Origin: G965205255 sp965205255
Lineage (GTDB): Bacteria; Pseudomonadota; Gammaproteobacteria; Pseudomonadales; Endozoicomonadaceae
Length of the DNA stretch: 64,000 nucleotides
Assembly (NCBI GenBank): GCA_965205255.1
Contig: OZ242051.1
Span: 1-64,000 of the forward strand
Direction: 5' to 3'
Shown: in pieces, positions 1 through 8,913 of the stretch
How the letters are laid out: each line of letters starts with the position of its first letter
Position numbering within the stretch: position 1 is the stretch's first letter
Made by a program: the position numbers and the translations under genes
The notes under the pieces: model-generated
What the model was told of the DNA's origin: nothing
Database searches by the model: none
The model's input: the letters and a program-made list of their open reading frames with translations, nothing else

Positions 1-301
1 TTGGTTACGTTTGTGCTGTATCCAACTGGTAATACAAATTACTATCCGAAGTATTGTATTAACAAATCCCCTAAAAAAACAACTGGCTTTTGTATTTTGT
101 GGTACAGATTGATGCTCTGCTCAAATATCAGACAGGTTTCTCATTCCTAAAAAATATTTTTTAAAAAAATAAGATCATGCTAAATCTAAAAAAAAAGGAA
201 CTTTAACTAGCAACACAACTTCCTGACTAAACAGCAAAATCATCGTATACTATCACCACTATTTTAATCAGAATCATGCTATTTTGTCGCGGAGGCTTAT
301 A
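1..301. other. Intergenic region upstream of ETF-QO
   Basis: I see no gene here. The stretch is strongly AT-rich with poly-A tracts. The only clear signal is the GGAGG ribosome binding site at 291-295 that serves the following gene. Confidence 0.5.
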
Positions 302-1948
302 ATGGACAGGGAAACCATGGAGTTTGACGTTATTATAATTGGCGCAGGCCCAGCAGGTCTGTCAGCCGCTTGCCGACTGATGCAGTTATTCCAAAAAGAA
401 GAAAAAAAACCAAGTGTTTGTGTTATTGAAAAAGGCTCCGAAGTCGGAGCCCACATTCTTTCAGGTGCAGTGTTAGACACTAAAGCTTTAAACGAACTAT
501 TCAGTGACTGGAAAGAAACAGATGCGCCGATTACAACCGCTGTTTCTCAGGACGATTTTTATTATTTAACAACGCCTGATAAGTGTCTTCGGATGCCTTC
601 AACACTAATACCACCAACAATGCAAAATAAAGGAAATTATATTATTAGTCTGGGAAACTTTTGTCGCTGGCTTGCAAAGCAGGCCGAAGCTTTAGGTGTT
701 GAAATCTTTCCAGGTTTTAGTGCAAGCTCACTACTTCTTGAAAACAACACTGTTAAAGGTGTGATTACAGGTGATATGGGTATAAGCAAAACAGGAGAAC
801 ACAAAGCAGAGTTTATGCCGGGCATGGAGCTCAGAGCCAGATACACTGTTTTTGCAGAAGGTAGCAGAGGGCACCTGGGAAAACAATTAATAAACCACTT
901 TTGTCTTGATAAAGGCAAAGACCCCCAACATTATGGCATAGGCATAAAGGAAATATGGCAAGTACCTGAAGAAGTTTACCAGCCAGGGCGCGTTGTTCAT
1001 ACGATAGGCTGGCCACTATCGTTAACAAAAACAACAGGTGGTGGTTTTATGTATCACCTCGACAATAACGAAGTAGTCGTTGGACTGGTAACGGACCTTA
1101 ACTATTCTCATCCATATTTAGATCCCTACCAAGAATTTCAGCAATTCAAAACACACTCGGTAATAAGAAAAATTTTAGAAAAAGGCAAACGAATTTCTTA
1201 TGGTGCCCGTGCTATCTCAAAAGGTGGCATACAGTCTTTGCCTAAAATGAATTTTCCGGGTGGTTTGTTAATAGGCTGCGATGCAGGCACTCTCAACAGT
1301 GCAAAAATCAAAGGCTCTCATACAGCAATGAAAAGTGGCATGCTGGCAGCTGAATGTATTTATGACTCTATTCGTAAAAACGATAAGGATGTCAGCCTTA
1401 ACAGTTACACCCACGCCTTTAAAAAATCATGGATTTACAAAGAGCTCTACGAACAAAGAAACTTTGCACCACTAATACATAAATATGGTACTGTTATGGG
1501 TGCTGCTGTAAGCCTGCTGAACATGAAATGCAATAATTGTCTTATTCCCTATACATTAAGAGATAAAGCCCCTGATTACACACGTTTAAAAACTCTGAAA
1601 GACGCAAAACCTATCACCTACCCTAAACCAGATGGTGTAGTAACCTTTGATCGTATGTCTTCAGTATTTCTCTCAAACACTTCTCATGAAGAAGATCAGC
1701 CCTGTCATTTAAAGTTAACTGACAGTAATATACCGATTAAAGAAAATCTTCCCGTATACGATGAACCGGCACAGCGCTATTGCCCTGCAGGAGTTTATGA
1801 AATAGTGGAAGAAAATAACAAAAAGCGCTTTGTCATTAATGCTCAAAACTGCGTACACTGCAAAACCTGTGACATCAAAGATCCGGCACAAAACATTACA
1901 TGGGTCCCGCCAGAGAGCGGTGGCGGACCAAATTATCCAAACATGTAA
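302..1948 (+). CDS. Electron-transfer flavoprotein:ubiquinone oxidoreductase
   Basis: Membrane-associated iron-sulfur flavoprotein that passes electrons from reduced ETF (fatty-acid and amino-acid oxidation) to the quinone pool. The N-terminus has a Rossmann FAD motif (IIIGAGPAGLSAA). The C-terminus carries the ferredoxin-like cluster motif CVHCKTCDIKDP plus an upstream YCPAGVYE cysteine, as in the family. About 548 residues, the normal length. An in-frame TTG lies at 284, but ATG 302 sits seven bases after a strong GGAGG (291-295), so I choose 302. No etfA or etfB lies beside it in this window, so its partner flavoprotein must be encoded elsewhere. Confidence 0.95.
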   Translation: MDRETMEFDVIIIGAGPAGLSAACRLMQLFQKEEKKPSVCVIEKGSEVGAHILSGAVLDTKALNELFSDWKETDAPITTAVSQDDFYYLTTPDKCLRMPSTLIPPTMQNKGNYIISLGNFCRWLAKQAEALGVEIFPGFSASSLLLENNTVKGVITGDMGISKTGEHKAEFMPGMELRARYTVFAEGSRGHLGKQLINHFCLDKGKDPQHYGIGIKEIWQVPEEVYQPGRVVHTIGWPLSLTKTTGGGFMYHLDNNEVVVGLVTDLNYSHPYLDPYQEFQQFKTHSVIRKILEKGKRISYGARAISKGGIQSLPKMNFPGGLLIGCDAGTLNSAKIKGSHTAMKSGMLAAECIYDSIRKNDKDVSLNSYTHAFKKSWIYKELYEQRNFAPLIHKYGTVMGAAVSLLNMKCNNCLIPYTLRDKAPDYTRLKTLKDAKPITYPKPDGVVTFDRMSSVFLSNTSHEEDQPCHLKLTDSNIPIKENLPVYDEPAQRYCPAGVYEIVEENNKKRFVINAQNCVHCKTCDIKDPAQNITWVPPESGGGPNYPNM

Positions 1949-1971
1949 AAACATTTCTTAAAATCAACTAG

Positions 1972-1995
1972 TCAGTCTCAAGGGACTGAGTTTTA
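1972..1995 (+). terminator. Weak hairpin after ETF-QO
   Basis: TCAGTC (1972-1977) pairs with GACTGA (1984-1989) around a six-base loop and is followed by GTTTTA. It is placed where a terminator would be expected, but the T-tract is poor. Confidence 0.3.
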
Positions 1996-2077
1996 GCTGA
2001 TTTTATTAGCCTTTGTCTAACCGGAATTTTTCAGAGCAACGCCACAACCTGGGGCAAACCCCCAGAATTTCTCTTTC

Positions 2078-2779
2078 TTAAAAGTCATCTTGTGGCTGCT
2101 TTCCAGTAATCTGAAACTGTCGCTGTTGCAGGTAAGCATCTCTCATGAAGGTGTATTTATCACCTGCTATAAGTTGCTCACTTTTTAATGCATTCGCCCG
2201 CAAATGAGTAACATGCAAAGCTGTCAAGGAAAAATCTACTTTAAAATCAGCATAATTTGGTGGGTACGTGTAACTATCCGGCACTAAGCCAGTTGCCGAC
2301 CTGAGGGTTGATGGTCCCAAAAAAGGCAACACCAGATAAGGCCCCGAAGGCAAGCCCCAGCGAGCAAGCGTTATACCAAAATCCTGATAATGTTTTTTTA
2401 TACCGAGAGGAGTAGCTAAATCAACTAGCCCTAACTGTCCAATAGTAGAATTAAGTGCAAATCTCAGCAAAGAGACTCCTGCATCTTCAAGTTTAAGCTG
2501 CAATAACGCATTGGCAAAGTTACGAATATCACCAAGATTACTAAAAAAATTACCCACCAACCCCTTAACAGTATTTGGCGTATAGGTTTCATACTTCAAA
2601 GCAACCGGTCTTAACACATAACTATCTACTTTATCATTAAAATCAAAAACGGAGCGATTGAAACTTTCCCAGGGATCATCAAAAGAGACCACACTAGTAC
2701 TTTTTGCCCACGCAACATTCCCGACCAGTAAAAGATTCAGACAGAGCAGAAATAATCCGCGTTTCACTATCCCTTTCAT
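2078..2779 (-). CDS. mlaA: MlaA (VacJ) family outer-membrane lipid-asymmetry protein
   Basis: Periplasmic/outer-membrane component of the Mla system, which removes phospholipids from the outer leaflet. The conserved block DPWESFNRSVFDFND follows a signal peptide, and later family motifs such as SGPYLVLPFLGPSTLR and DFG are present. Start chosen at ATG 2779, directly behind a GGAGG; an ORF start 27 bases upstream has no such site. The signal peptide ends in AWA rather than a lipobox cysteine, so this copy looks soluble or peripherally held rather than a lipoprotein, as in some pseudomonads. No other mla genes are adjacent. Confidence 0.9.
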   Translation of the reverse strand: MKGIVKRGLFLLCLNLLLVGNVAWAKSTSVVSFDDPWESFNRSVFDFNDKVDSYVLRPVALKYETYTPNTVKGLVGNFFSNLGDIRNFANALLQLKLEDAGVSLLRFALNSTIGQLGLVDLATPLGIKKHYQDFGITLARWGLPSGPYLVLPFLGPSTLRSATGLVPDSYTYPPNYADFKVDFSLTALHVTHLRANALKSEQLIAGDKYTFMRDAYLQQRQFQITGKQPQDDF

Positions 2780-3347
2780 AACTCCTCCATTAAACAATAT
2801 TGACACCTATTTTCTACTTCATCCTCCTGACAAAAAAGTAGAATACAATATATCTATCATAAACAAAGTTATTATACTTGAATTATAATTATATAAGCCC
2901 CCAGTAATCATTAAATAAATTTTATGCATATTTTACTCCATTAAGGCACTCACTAACGAGCCTGTAATATTTTGCTAATGCCAATATCATGTAAGTAAAA
3001 TCAATATTGATGCTATTTATCTACCATCAGAAATTCTATTCCTCTAGATTGTTGTTTAGCCTCCAGACCTTCTACGTCTTGTACCGGAAATATCAGCTTG
3101 CAAAAATGCAGAAGGCAAAGGTTATCTACTAACGGTGATAGATTTTAGCCTTTGCTACTTGAATGTGTAATAACAAGAAGCTTTTTGCATGTTAAAAATC
3201 AGCGGGGGACACTGTAAGCAATATCTTTGCTGGCAGAATATGATAAAAATGGTACTAATCGAATACTCTACAAAATACCACATCGTGAATTTATCACCAC
3301 ATATTCAGACATTAATACGCAAATCCAATTGATTGAAATAAGCAAGG
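2780..3347. other. Gene-poor stretch with a hairpin and an ORF remnant
   Basis: No complete gene is visible. An imperfect inverted repeat GCAAAGG...CCTTTGC with inner arms ATCTA/TAGAT lies at about 3114-3155. A plus-strand open fragment of about 52 codons, without a credible start, runs from about 3217 to 3376 and ends within the terminator hairpin at 3348. I cannot assign it to a family; it may be the tail of a decayed gene. Confidence 0.4.
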
Positions 3348-3376
3348 ATAGTGTATTTTCAATACACTATTTTTAA
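3348..3376 (+). terminator. Strong rho-independent terminator without an intact upstream gene
   Basis: ATAGTGTATT (3348-3357) pairs perfectly with AATACACTAT (3361-3370) around a three-base loop and is followed by TTTTAATAAT. It implies a transcript from the plus strand ending here, either a lost gene or a small RNA. Confidence 0.6.
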
Positions 3377-3439
3377 TAATACGTTTTACCGATTCAGGCT
3401 GTATAACTTACTATTATGCAAAAACCCACCTCTAATTAT

Positions 3440-3600
3440 TTTTGCGCTACTTTTCTGAACTTGCTGTTATTCGTTGAAGTTCCTCGCAATAGCTGACTAC
3501 TCCTCGTCACTTCGCCTTTAACAGCAAGCCATAAAAGCATGCTCAGAACAGTGCTTAGAAGTAGGTTTTGTATCACTCATGCAGTTTATTCTTTTAACTA
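3440..3600 (+). repeat. Palindromic intergenic repeat, copy A
   Basis: Core from CTTGCTGTTA (3460-3469) to TAACAGCAAG (3519-3528), giving a potential hairpin of about 69 bp, with conserved flanks (GCGCTACTTTTCTGA on the left, AGCATGCTC on the right). Related copies occur near 5635, 8765, 55347 and 62283. Confidence 0.65.
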
Positions 3601-3616
3601 CATCCAGCTTAGCTGG

Positions 3617-3826
3617 CTAAAGTGGCGTCACATTTGTTGCACAAGGACCTTTTTGCCCTTGACCAACAACATATTCAACATGTTGTCCTTCATCAAGTGA
3701 TTTATAACCACCTGCCTGAATTTCTGAATGATGGACAAATAAGTCTTTACTACCGTCTTCAGGGGTAATAAAACCAAACCCTTTGTCTGCATTAAACCAC
3801 TTAACTATACCTTTATCTTTACTCAT
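3617..3826 (-). CDS. Cold-shock protein (CspA family), copy 1
   Basis: 69-residue single cold-shock domain that binds single-stranded RNA/DNA and melts secondary structure. RNP1 (KGFGFI) and RNP2 (LFVHH) are intact. It differs from copy 2 (5335-5544) at only five positions. The two copies face away from each other, and their similarity continues through about 98 bp of leader upstream and about 50 bp downstream. The upstream similarity stops at 3924, immediately next to an IS6-type terminal repeat, so this copy may have lost its native promoter. A short hairpin CCAGC-TTA-GCTGG (3604-3616) follows the stop codon. Confidence 0.93.
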   Translation of the reverse strand: MSKDKGIVKWFNADKGFGFITPEDGSKDLFVHHSEIQAGGYKSLDEGQHVEYVVGQGQKGPCATNVTPL

Positions 3827-3924
3827 ATTCTCAATCTTTAGTTGGTGATCTTTGGGATACTAATATCGTTATCACCATTACGAGATCAGCTTCTGTATTC
3901 TATATTAATACAGCGAAAAAATAA
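3827..3924 (-). promoter_or_regulatory. Conserved cold-shock leader, copy 1
   Basis: About 98 bp upstream of copy 1 is nearly the reverse complement of 5237-5334 upstream of copy 2, including CAGCGAAAAAATAA at the distal end. Long conserved 5' leaders are typical of cspA-type mRNAs, where they act as temperature-responsive structures. That function here is inference. Confidence 0.55.
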
Positions 3925-4313
3925 GGTTTTGTTGCAAAAATTTTCCAAGTAGCCCAGTTTATTTAAAAAAACGATACTCAATGGCTATGTCTCACTTTAA
4001 ATGGAGTCATTTTACAAGAGAGATTATTCACCGAGCAATGCGTTGGTAGTACAACTATGGTATCGCCCACCCTGAACTGAATGAAATTCTAGATAAACGG
4101 AATGTAGAGATTAATCATATAACCATCTACTGCTACGTACAGAAGTATACACCGGAAATAGAAAAGCTCCTGCACCGATATTGAAAGCCCAGCTAAAACT
4201 CTAGCTGAAGAGTCGATAAAATCAATATCTTGGTTAAAGAAAAATAGATGTATCTGTACCGAGAGATTACCAAAGAAGGTAAAACGATCGACTTTTACTT
4301 TTCCAGCCGAGAT
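3925..4313 (+). pseudogene. IS6-family transposase relic with terminal repeat
   Basis: GGTTTTGTTGCAAA (3925-3938) matches the IS6/IS26-type terminal repeat. From ATG 3987 one frame reads MSHFKWSHFTREIIHRAMRW, then YNYGIAHPELNEILDKRNVEINHITIY and later KEGKTIDFYFSSRD. These are recognisable blocks of IS6-family DDE transposases, interrupted by at least five in-frame stops. The 3' half and right terminal repeat are not recognisable. Confidence 0.75.
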
Positions 4314-4934
4314 ATTCATATGAATACAACTGAATTTGTCCAAGTTATTTCGTACATATTCCTTACTGTTTACATGATTTCTTCTACATACCCAAAATTT
4401 AATCTATCTCAAACACATAAGTAGTATTTCCACAGTCTCCTTTTTTCCGACCTATATTTGCATGCTTTCTTCTAGACATATCATAGACTCAGTTTTGACA
4501 GAAATTATTTCTAATAATCTTTTTTAACGGGTTGAAATTTTAATGATTACGCCTCCTGAGTAGCTTCCTTTAATAATATCTATCTGACCAAATTTCGATA
4601 TTTAATTTAACATCTGGCTGATATCATCACTACATGAACAAGCAAAAGAATCACCTGCATACAAAAAAGAAATAGAAATGATTCCAATAAAAACATATTT
4701 TTTAAATAAGACTACCTAACTCTTTTCATTGATTTTTAACGATTTATAATTTTTTCTTATATTTGATGAAAAATCAAACGACATAAATCTGATAGAACAA
4801 ACAGGAAAACAATGACTCGCATAAAAATAAGAGCTAATGCCAATTTCATTGAAAGTACTTATGTGATTGAGGACAAAATTAATCCACCCTAAAGTTGGTT
4901 AATAAATACACACTTACGCCCCTCATTTTAGTTT

Positions 4935-5082
4935 GCATGAACAAACCACAATAGGGTATATTGAACAACTCAAGCAGAAGGTGGCCTGAGTCTCATATCG
5001 AACGAACCTGTACAGATTAGTTTTAGTCACAAATAATACACAAGAATTTAAATCTGTAAACGAATTAAAAATAGAAGACTGA
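4935..5082 (+). pseudogene. VapC (PIN-domain toxin) C-terminal relic
   Basis: Codons from 5014 read RLVLVTNNTQEFKSVNELKIED then stop. This matches the classic VapC C-terminus, in which an LVTNNxxEF block carries the last acidic metal ligand. Upstream codons from about 4935 are open only in pieces, and no VapB antitoxin is visible. It is a remnant of a toxin-antitoxin operon. Confidence 0.6.
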
Positions 5083-5236
5083 ATTTGTTGATAAGAGCAC
5101 CTTATTAAGGTATACTGCGTTACTGTCGGAAAGATGGTAGCCAGTATAGAAAAGAAGAAGCTTAAAATAATCACACTAATTTTAGCTACTTAAAATAGTT
5201 ATATTGCTTGAATCTAAGATATTTTATTATCACAGA

Positions 5237-5334
5237 TTATTTTTTCGCTGTATTAATATAGAATGCATAAGCTAATCTCGTAATGGTGATAACGATATTA
5301 GTATTCCAAATATCACCAATTAAAGATTGAGAAT
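5237..5334 (+). promoter_or_regulatory. Conserved cold-shock leader, copy 2
   Basis: This matches, in inverted orientation, the leader of copy 1 (3827-3924). Sequence upstream of 5237 is not shared, so the native promoter of this copy should lie just upstream of 5237. Confidence 0.55.
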
Positions 5335-5544
5335 ATGAGTAAAGATAAAGGTATAGTTAAGTGGTTTAATGCAGACAAAGGATTTGGTTTTATTACCCCT
5401 GAAGACGGTAGTAAAGACTTATTTGTCCATCACTCAGAAATTCTGGCAACTGGCTACAAATCACTTGATGAAGGACAACATGTTGAATATGCTGTCGGTC
5501 AAGGGCAAAAAGGTCCCTGCGCAACGAATGTGAAGTCACTTTAG
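5335..5544 (+). CDS. Cold-shock protein (CspA family), copy 2
   Basis: 69-residue cold-shock domain protein and nucleic-acid chaperone with intact RNP1 and RNP2 motifs. It is nearly identical to copy 1 (3617-3826), differing at five residues in the second half and at the C-terminus (NVKSL versus NVTPL). It has a leader of about 98 bp shared with copy 1 and a strand-inverted arrangement consistent with a duplication. The downstream sequence also matches copy 1 for about 50 bp, so the duplicated unit was leader plus gene plus 3' end. Confidence 0.94.
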   Translation: MSKDKGIVKWFNADKGFGFITPEDGSKDLFVHHSEILATGYKSLDEGQHVEYAVGQGQKGPCATNVKSL

Positions 5545-5594
5545 TCAGCCAAGCTGAACATAGTTAAAATGACAATCCGCATGAATCATGCCAA

Positions 5595-5760
5595 AGGTTG
5601 CTTGTAACTTCTGTTGCGAGCGTCTTTTTCTGGTTTGCTGTTATAGATAAAGTGACTTGTAATAGCTAGCTATTACGAGGAGCTTCAAGTCATAACAGCA
5701 AGATCAGAATAATAGCACCACCAGAAGTTAGAAGCTGCTTGTGCTATTACATTACAAACT
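5595..5760 (-). repeat. Palindromic intergenic repeat, copy D
   Basis: Outer arms TTGCTGTTAT (5635-5644) and ATAACAGCAAG (5692-5702) enclose a perfect 18-bp palindrome GTAATAGCTAGCTATTAC (5659-5676). In reverse complement it aligns with copies A, B, C and E. The rest of the gap to 5934 holds no gene that I can see. Confidence 0.65.
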
Positions 5761-5934
5761 TGTAAAAAAATGCATTAACCATCTTTCAAACAGAATATGC
5801 CGTTACTGTTTCATGCATTAAATCTCATCGCAAATGCTGATCTATAGCCCGTCATTTTTCATTTAAAAGCATTCACTTAAAAAAGTTTTAATAGCCCAAA
5901 ACAGGTTTTGGTATAGAGTTTATTATCAATAGAA

Positions 5935-6540
5935 TCACCAAAACCAGCCAGGAGACGGCAAACGACAGTTTTTAAGTTGCCATCCGTAGGTAGAGGCTAA
6001 ACGCTCCACCTTCTTGGCAACACCCGGCAGCCACCTTTTCTTTTTCCAGGTTCCCCGTCGATATCCTCCCCAGCCTTCATGGTAGTTAAGGTAAACAAGA
6101 TCAGCCCTCCACGGTGAAATACCATTAACTTTATTTGTTTTACGCACATACCAGCCAATGAAATCAATAGAATCTGCAAAATTACTACGCGAGGGAAACC
6201 AGGAATTGCTACCCTCATTCTTGTATTCATCCCACACGGGATCTTGAGCTTGTGCATAACCATAAGCAGAGGAAGTTCGGGGCAAAGGAATAAACAGAAA
6301 CCAAGGACGATCAGGTTGGGCATCAGCCCGAAAATGCGACTCCTGCTTCATGATAGACATCAACACCTGAATAGGAACTCCCCATCGTTTACTCGCTTTA
6401 TAAGCGGCTTTATACCAACCAGGCCGGTCCTGAAAAATATTGCATAAATTGTTTGGATTAGCCGGAGGTTCCAGTGAAGCACATCCAGTTAATGCAAGAC
6501 AAAAAATTGCCACAATGACCATAAACCATAGTCTTTTCAA
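5935..6540 (-). CDS. Lipoprotein lytic transglycosylase (SLT domain)
   Basis: Predicted murein-cleaving enzyme anchored to a membrane by a lipid. An N-terminal signal with lipobox LTGC at about residues 17-20 is clear. The SLT-like core contains the catalytic glutamate motif KQESHF followed by SSAYGYAQA, and a later NYHEGWGGY block. 201 residues places it among the compact single-domain SLT lipoproteins. It lies alone between the csp region and ligA. The precise substrate preference cannot be read from sequence. Confidence 0.85.
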   Translation of the reverse strand: MKRLWFMVIVAIFCLALTGCASLEPPANPNNLCNIFQDRPGWYKAAYKASKRWGVPIQVLMSIMKQESHFRADAQPDRPWFLFIPLPRTSSAYGYAQAQDPVWDEYKNEGSNSWFPSRSNFADSIDFIGWYVRKTNKVNGISPWRADLVYLNYHEGWGGYRRGTWKKKRWLPGVAKKVERLASTYGWQLKNCRLPSPGWFW

Positions 6541-6656
6541 AAAAATCTCCCTTTTTTATTATTCAAAAATTACAGCAAATCACAAAACTACGTTAAGCTA
6601 TATTTGTTCAATAATTTATCTGACAGAGATGACAGAGACCAGAATGAACAAAGATG

Positions 6657-8705
6657 TTACAGTCGTTTGTATTCTTCAAGAAAATCTATAAACATCTTTT
6701 CATTAATCACTTCAATTCCAAGATCATTAGCTTTAGTTAATTTAGAGCCAGCTTTATTACCAGCAACAACTTTCGTCGTTTTCACCGATACTGAACCTGC
6801 CACTTTTGCACCGAGAGTTACCACATGCGCCTTACTTTCATCTTTTGTCAAAGCTGTTAAAGCGCCTGTAAACACCCAAGTTTGCCCTTTAAGAGGAAGG
6901 TTTTCTTTTATCGCTACTTTCACCTGTGACCAGCAAACTCCTTTTTCTTTTAATGACTTGATAATATCAATATTATGCGACTGTCGAAAGAAAATATTAA
7001 TGTGGCTAGCTACCACGGGCCCAACATCATCAATTTGTTTTAGTTTATCAATATCAGCCTCTATAATAGGTGATAAATCTCCAAAAGCAGATGCTAGAGA
7101 TTGTGCGGTTGACTCACCTACTTCTCTGATACCTAGGGCATATATAAATTTTGCCAGTGTTGTTTTTTTGCAGCGTTCCAGTGCAAGAATTAGATTACCA
7201 GCCGATTTTTTACCCATACGATCACATTCAGCTAACTCTACCTCAGATAAGTCAAATATATCCGAAACAGACTTAACCAACCTGCGCTCAACAAGTTGAT
7301 CGATTAATTTATCACCAAACCCGTTAATATTCAGGGCCTTGCGTGAAGAAAAATGTTTAATGGCTTCTTTTCGTTGTGCAGAACAAAACAACCCACCTGT
7401 ACAACGAACCACAGCCTCACCTGATAAACGCTCAGTTTCAGAACCACATACCGGACAATGAACAGGAGCTATCACCCGTTTAATATTTTGAGGGCGCCCA
7501 GAAAGAATAACCTTGACCACCTGCGGGATGACATCACCTGCACGACGAACAATAACAGAGTCGCCTTTTCGCACATCTAAACGCTCAATCTCATCCATAT
7601 TATGCAAAGAGGCATTACTTACCGTCACACCACCAACAAATACAGGCTCAAGCCTTGCAACGGGTGTAATTGCACCGGTTCGCCCTACTTGAAATTCAAT
7701 ATCATTAACAACAGTTATTTCCTCCTGTGCCGGAAATTTTCTAGCAATAGCCCAGCGCGGAACCCGAGTTAAAAAGCCTAACTGTCGCTGAAGACCAAAG
7801 CTATTCACCTTAAACACAATACCATCAATATCGTATGGGAGATCATCTCTTTGCGTTGAAATTTTTTTATAATATTCAATACAATTTTCAATGCTGTCTA
7901 CCACCTGCATTAACCTGTTAATCCGTAGCCCCCATAACTGAAGCTGCTGTAATACTGCATAATGATGCTCCGGTAGCTCGCCACGAAAACTCCCAACACT
8001 ATAGCAACACATTTGCAATGGGCGTTTTGCTGTTACAGAAGGGTCAAGCTGCCTTAAGCTACCTGCTGCAGCATTGCGTGGATTAACAAAAGGTTTTAAG
8101 CCTTTAGCTCGCAGTCGCTCATTCAGCGCTTCAAACCCTTTTCTTGGCATATACACCTCACCCCGCACCTCCAGTTGAGCCGGCCAACCTTTGCTCAACA
8201 GCATTAATGGAATTGAAGGAATGGTCCTCAGGTTTAAGGTAATATCTTCCCCAGTTGTTCCATCGCCACGCGTAGCACCTCGAACAAACTCACCGTTTTC
8301 GTATAATAAACTAACAGCAACACCATCAAGCTTGGGTTCACAAGCATATTCAATTTCTGATACTTTAAGCCTTTCTTTTATCCGCCGGTCAAAATCCTGA
8401 AGCTCCTGATCACTGAAAGCATTATCTAATGACAACATCAGAAGTTCATGAGTTACTTGAGAAAAGTCACTCAAAGGCGTATCACCTACCCGCTGGGTTG
8501 GTGAGTCTTTAGAAATCAATTGCGGATATTCTTGCTCAAGCACCTGAAGTGTTCTAAAAAGCCGGTCATACTCGCTATCAGGCAACACAGGGTCATCTAA
8601 TACATAATAAGCATAATTAGCTTCATTAATTTCCTGACGTAGCATCTGTGCCTTTTGCCTTACCTCAGAACTTAAATCAGAACTTAAATCAGAGCTATTA
8701 TGCAT
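6657..8705 (-). CDS. ligA: NAD-dependent DNA ligase
   Basis: Seals nicks in DNA during replication and repair using NAD+. 682 residues, full length. It contains the nucleotidyl-lysine motif CEPKLDGVAVS, an OB fold, a four-cysteine zinc finger (CPVCG...VRCTGGLFC), helix-hairpin-helix repeats and a C-terminal BRCT domain (GQTWVFTGALTALTKDE). The N-terminus has a short SDLSSDLSS duplication after the start. It is followed upstream by zipA and smc on the same strand, the order usual in Pseudomonas relatives. Confidence 0.98.
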   Translation of the reverse strand: MHNSSDLSSDLSSEVRQKAQMLRQEINEANYAYYVLDDPVLPDSEYDRLFRTLQVLEQEYPQLISKDSPTQRVGDTPLSDFSQVTHELLMLSLDNAFSDQELQDFDRRIKERLKVSEIEYACEPKLDGVAVSLLYENGEFVRGATRGDGTTGEDITLNLRTIPSIPLMLLSKGWPAQLEVRGEVYMPRKGFEALNERLRAKGLKPFVNPRNAAAGSLRQLDPSVTAKRPLQMCCYSVGSFRGELPEHHYAVLQQLQLWGLRINRLMQVVDSIENCIEYYKKISTQRDDLPYDIDGIVFKVNSFGLQRQLGFLTRVPRWAIARKFPAQEEITVVNDIEFQVGRTGAITPVARLEPVFVGGVTVSNASLHNMDEIERLDVRKGDSVIVRRAGDVIPQVVKVILSGRPQNIKRVIAPVHCPVCGSETERLSGEAVVRCTGGLFCSAQRKEAIKHFSSRKALNINGFGDKLIDQLVERRLVKSVSDIFDLSEVELAECDRMGKKSAGNLILALERCKKTTLAKFIYALGIREVGESTAQSLASAFGDLSPIIEADIDKLKQIDDVGPVVASHINIFFRQSHNIDIIKSLKEKGVCWSQVKVAIKENLPLKGQTWVFTGALTALTKDESKAHVVTLGAKVAGSVSVKTTKVVAGNKAGSKLTKANDLGIEVINEKMFIDFLEEYKRL

Positions 8706-8764
8706 TGCGTGTTATCCGTACCTGGTTAGTTAAATAATACAAAAATCTGCTTCTAATTTCTGGT

Positions 8765-8860
8765 TGCACCACTTTTCTGACCTTGCTGTTATCTGTTGAA
8801 GCTCCTCGTAATGATCGACCATTATAACAAAAAGTATGCCTGAAGCACTTACAGAAGACA
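8765..8860 (+). repeat. Palindromic intergenic repeat, copy B (half-degenerate)
   Basis: Left half CACTTTTCTGACCTTGCTGT and the GTTGAAGCTCCTCGTAAT block match the family. The right half is eroded (ATTATAACAAAAAG). It lies in the ligA-zipA gap. Confidence 0.55.
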
Positions 8861-8913
8861 AAAAAAACCGAAAGCTGTCAGGCTTCCGGTTTATTACAGA
8901 AGTAATGATAATA

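Noticed and set aside
4923..5174. Minus-strand 83-codon frame
   Set aside because: It is the antisense shadow of the VapC relic and reads as low-quality peptide.
6604..7299. Long open frame antisense to ligA
   Set aside because: It lies completely across the conserved ligA coding sequence, has no ribosome site, and its translation has no protein-like motifs. Shadow frame.
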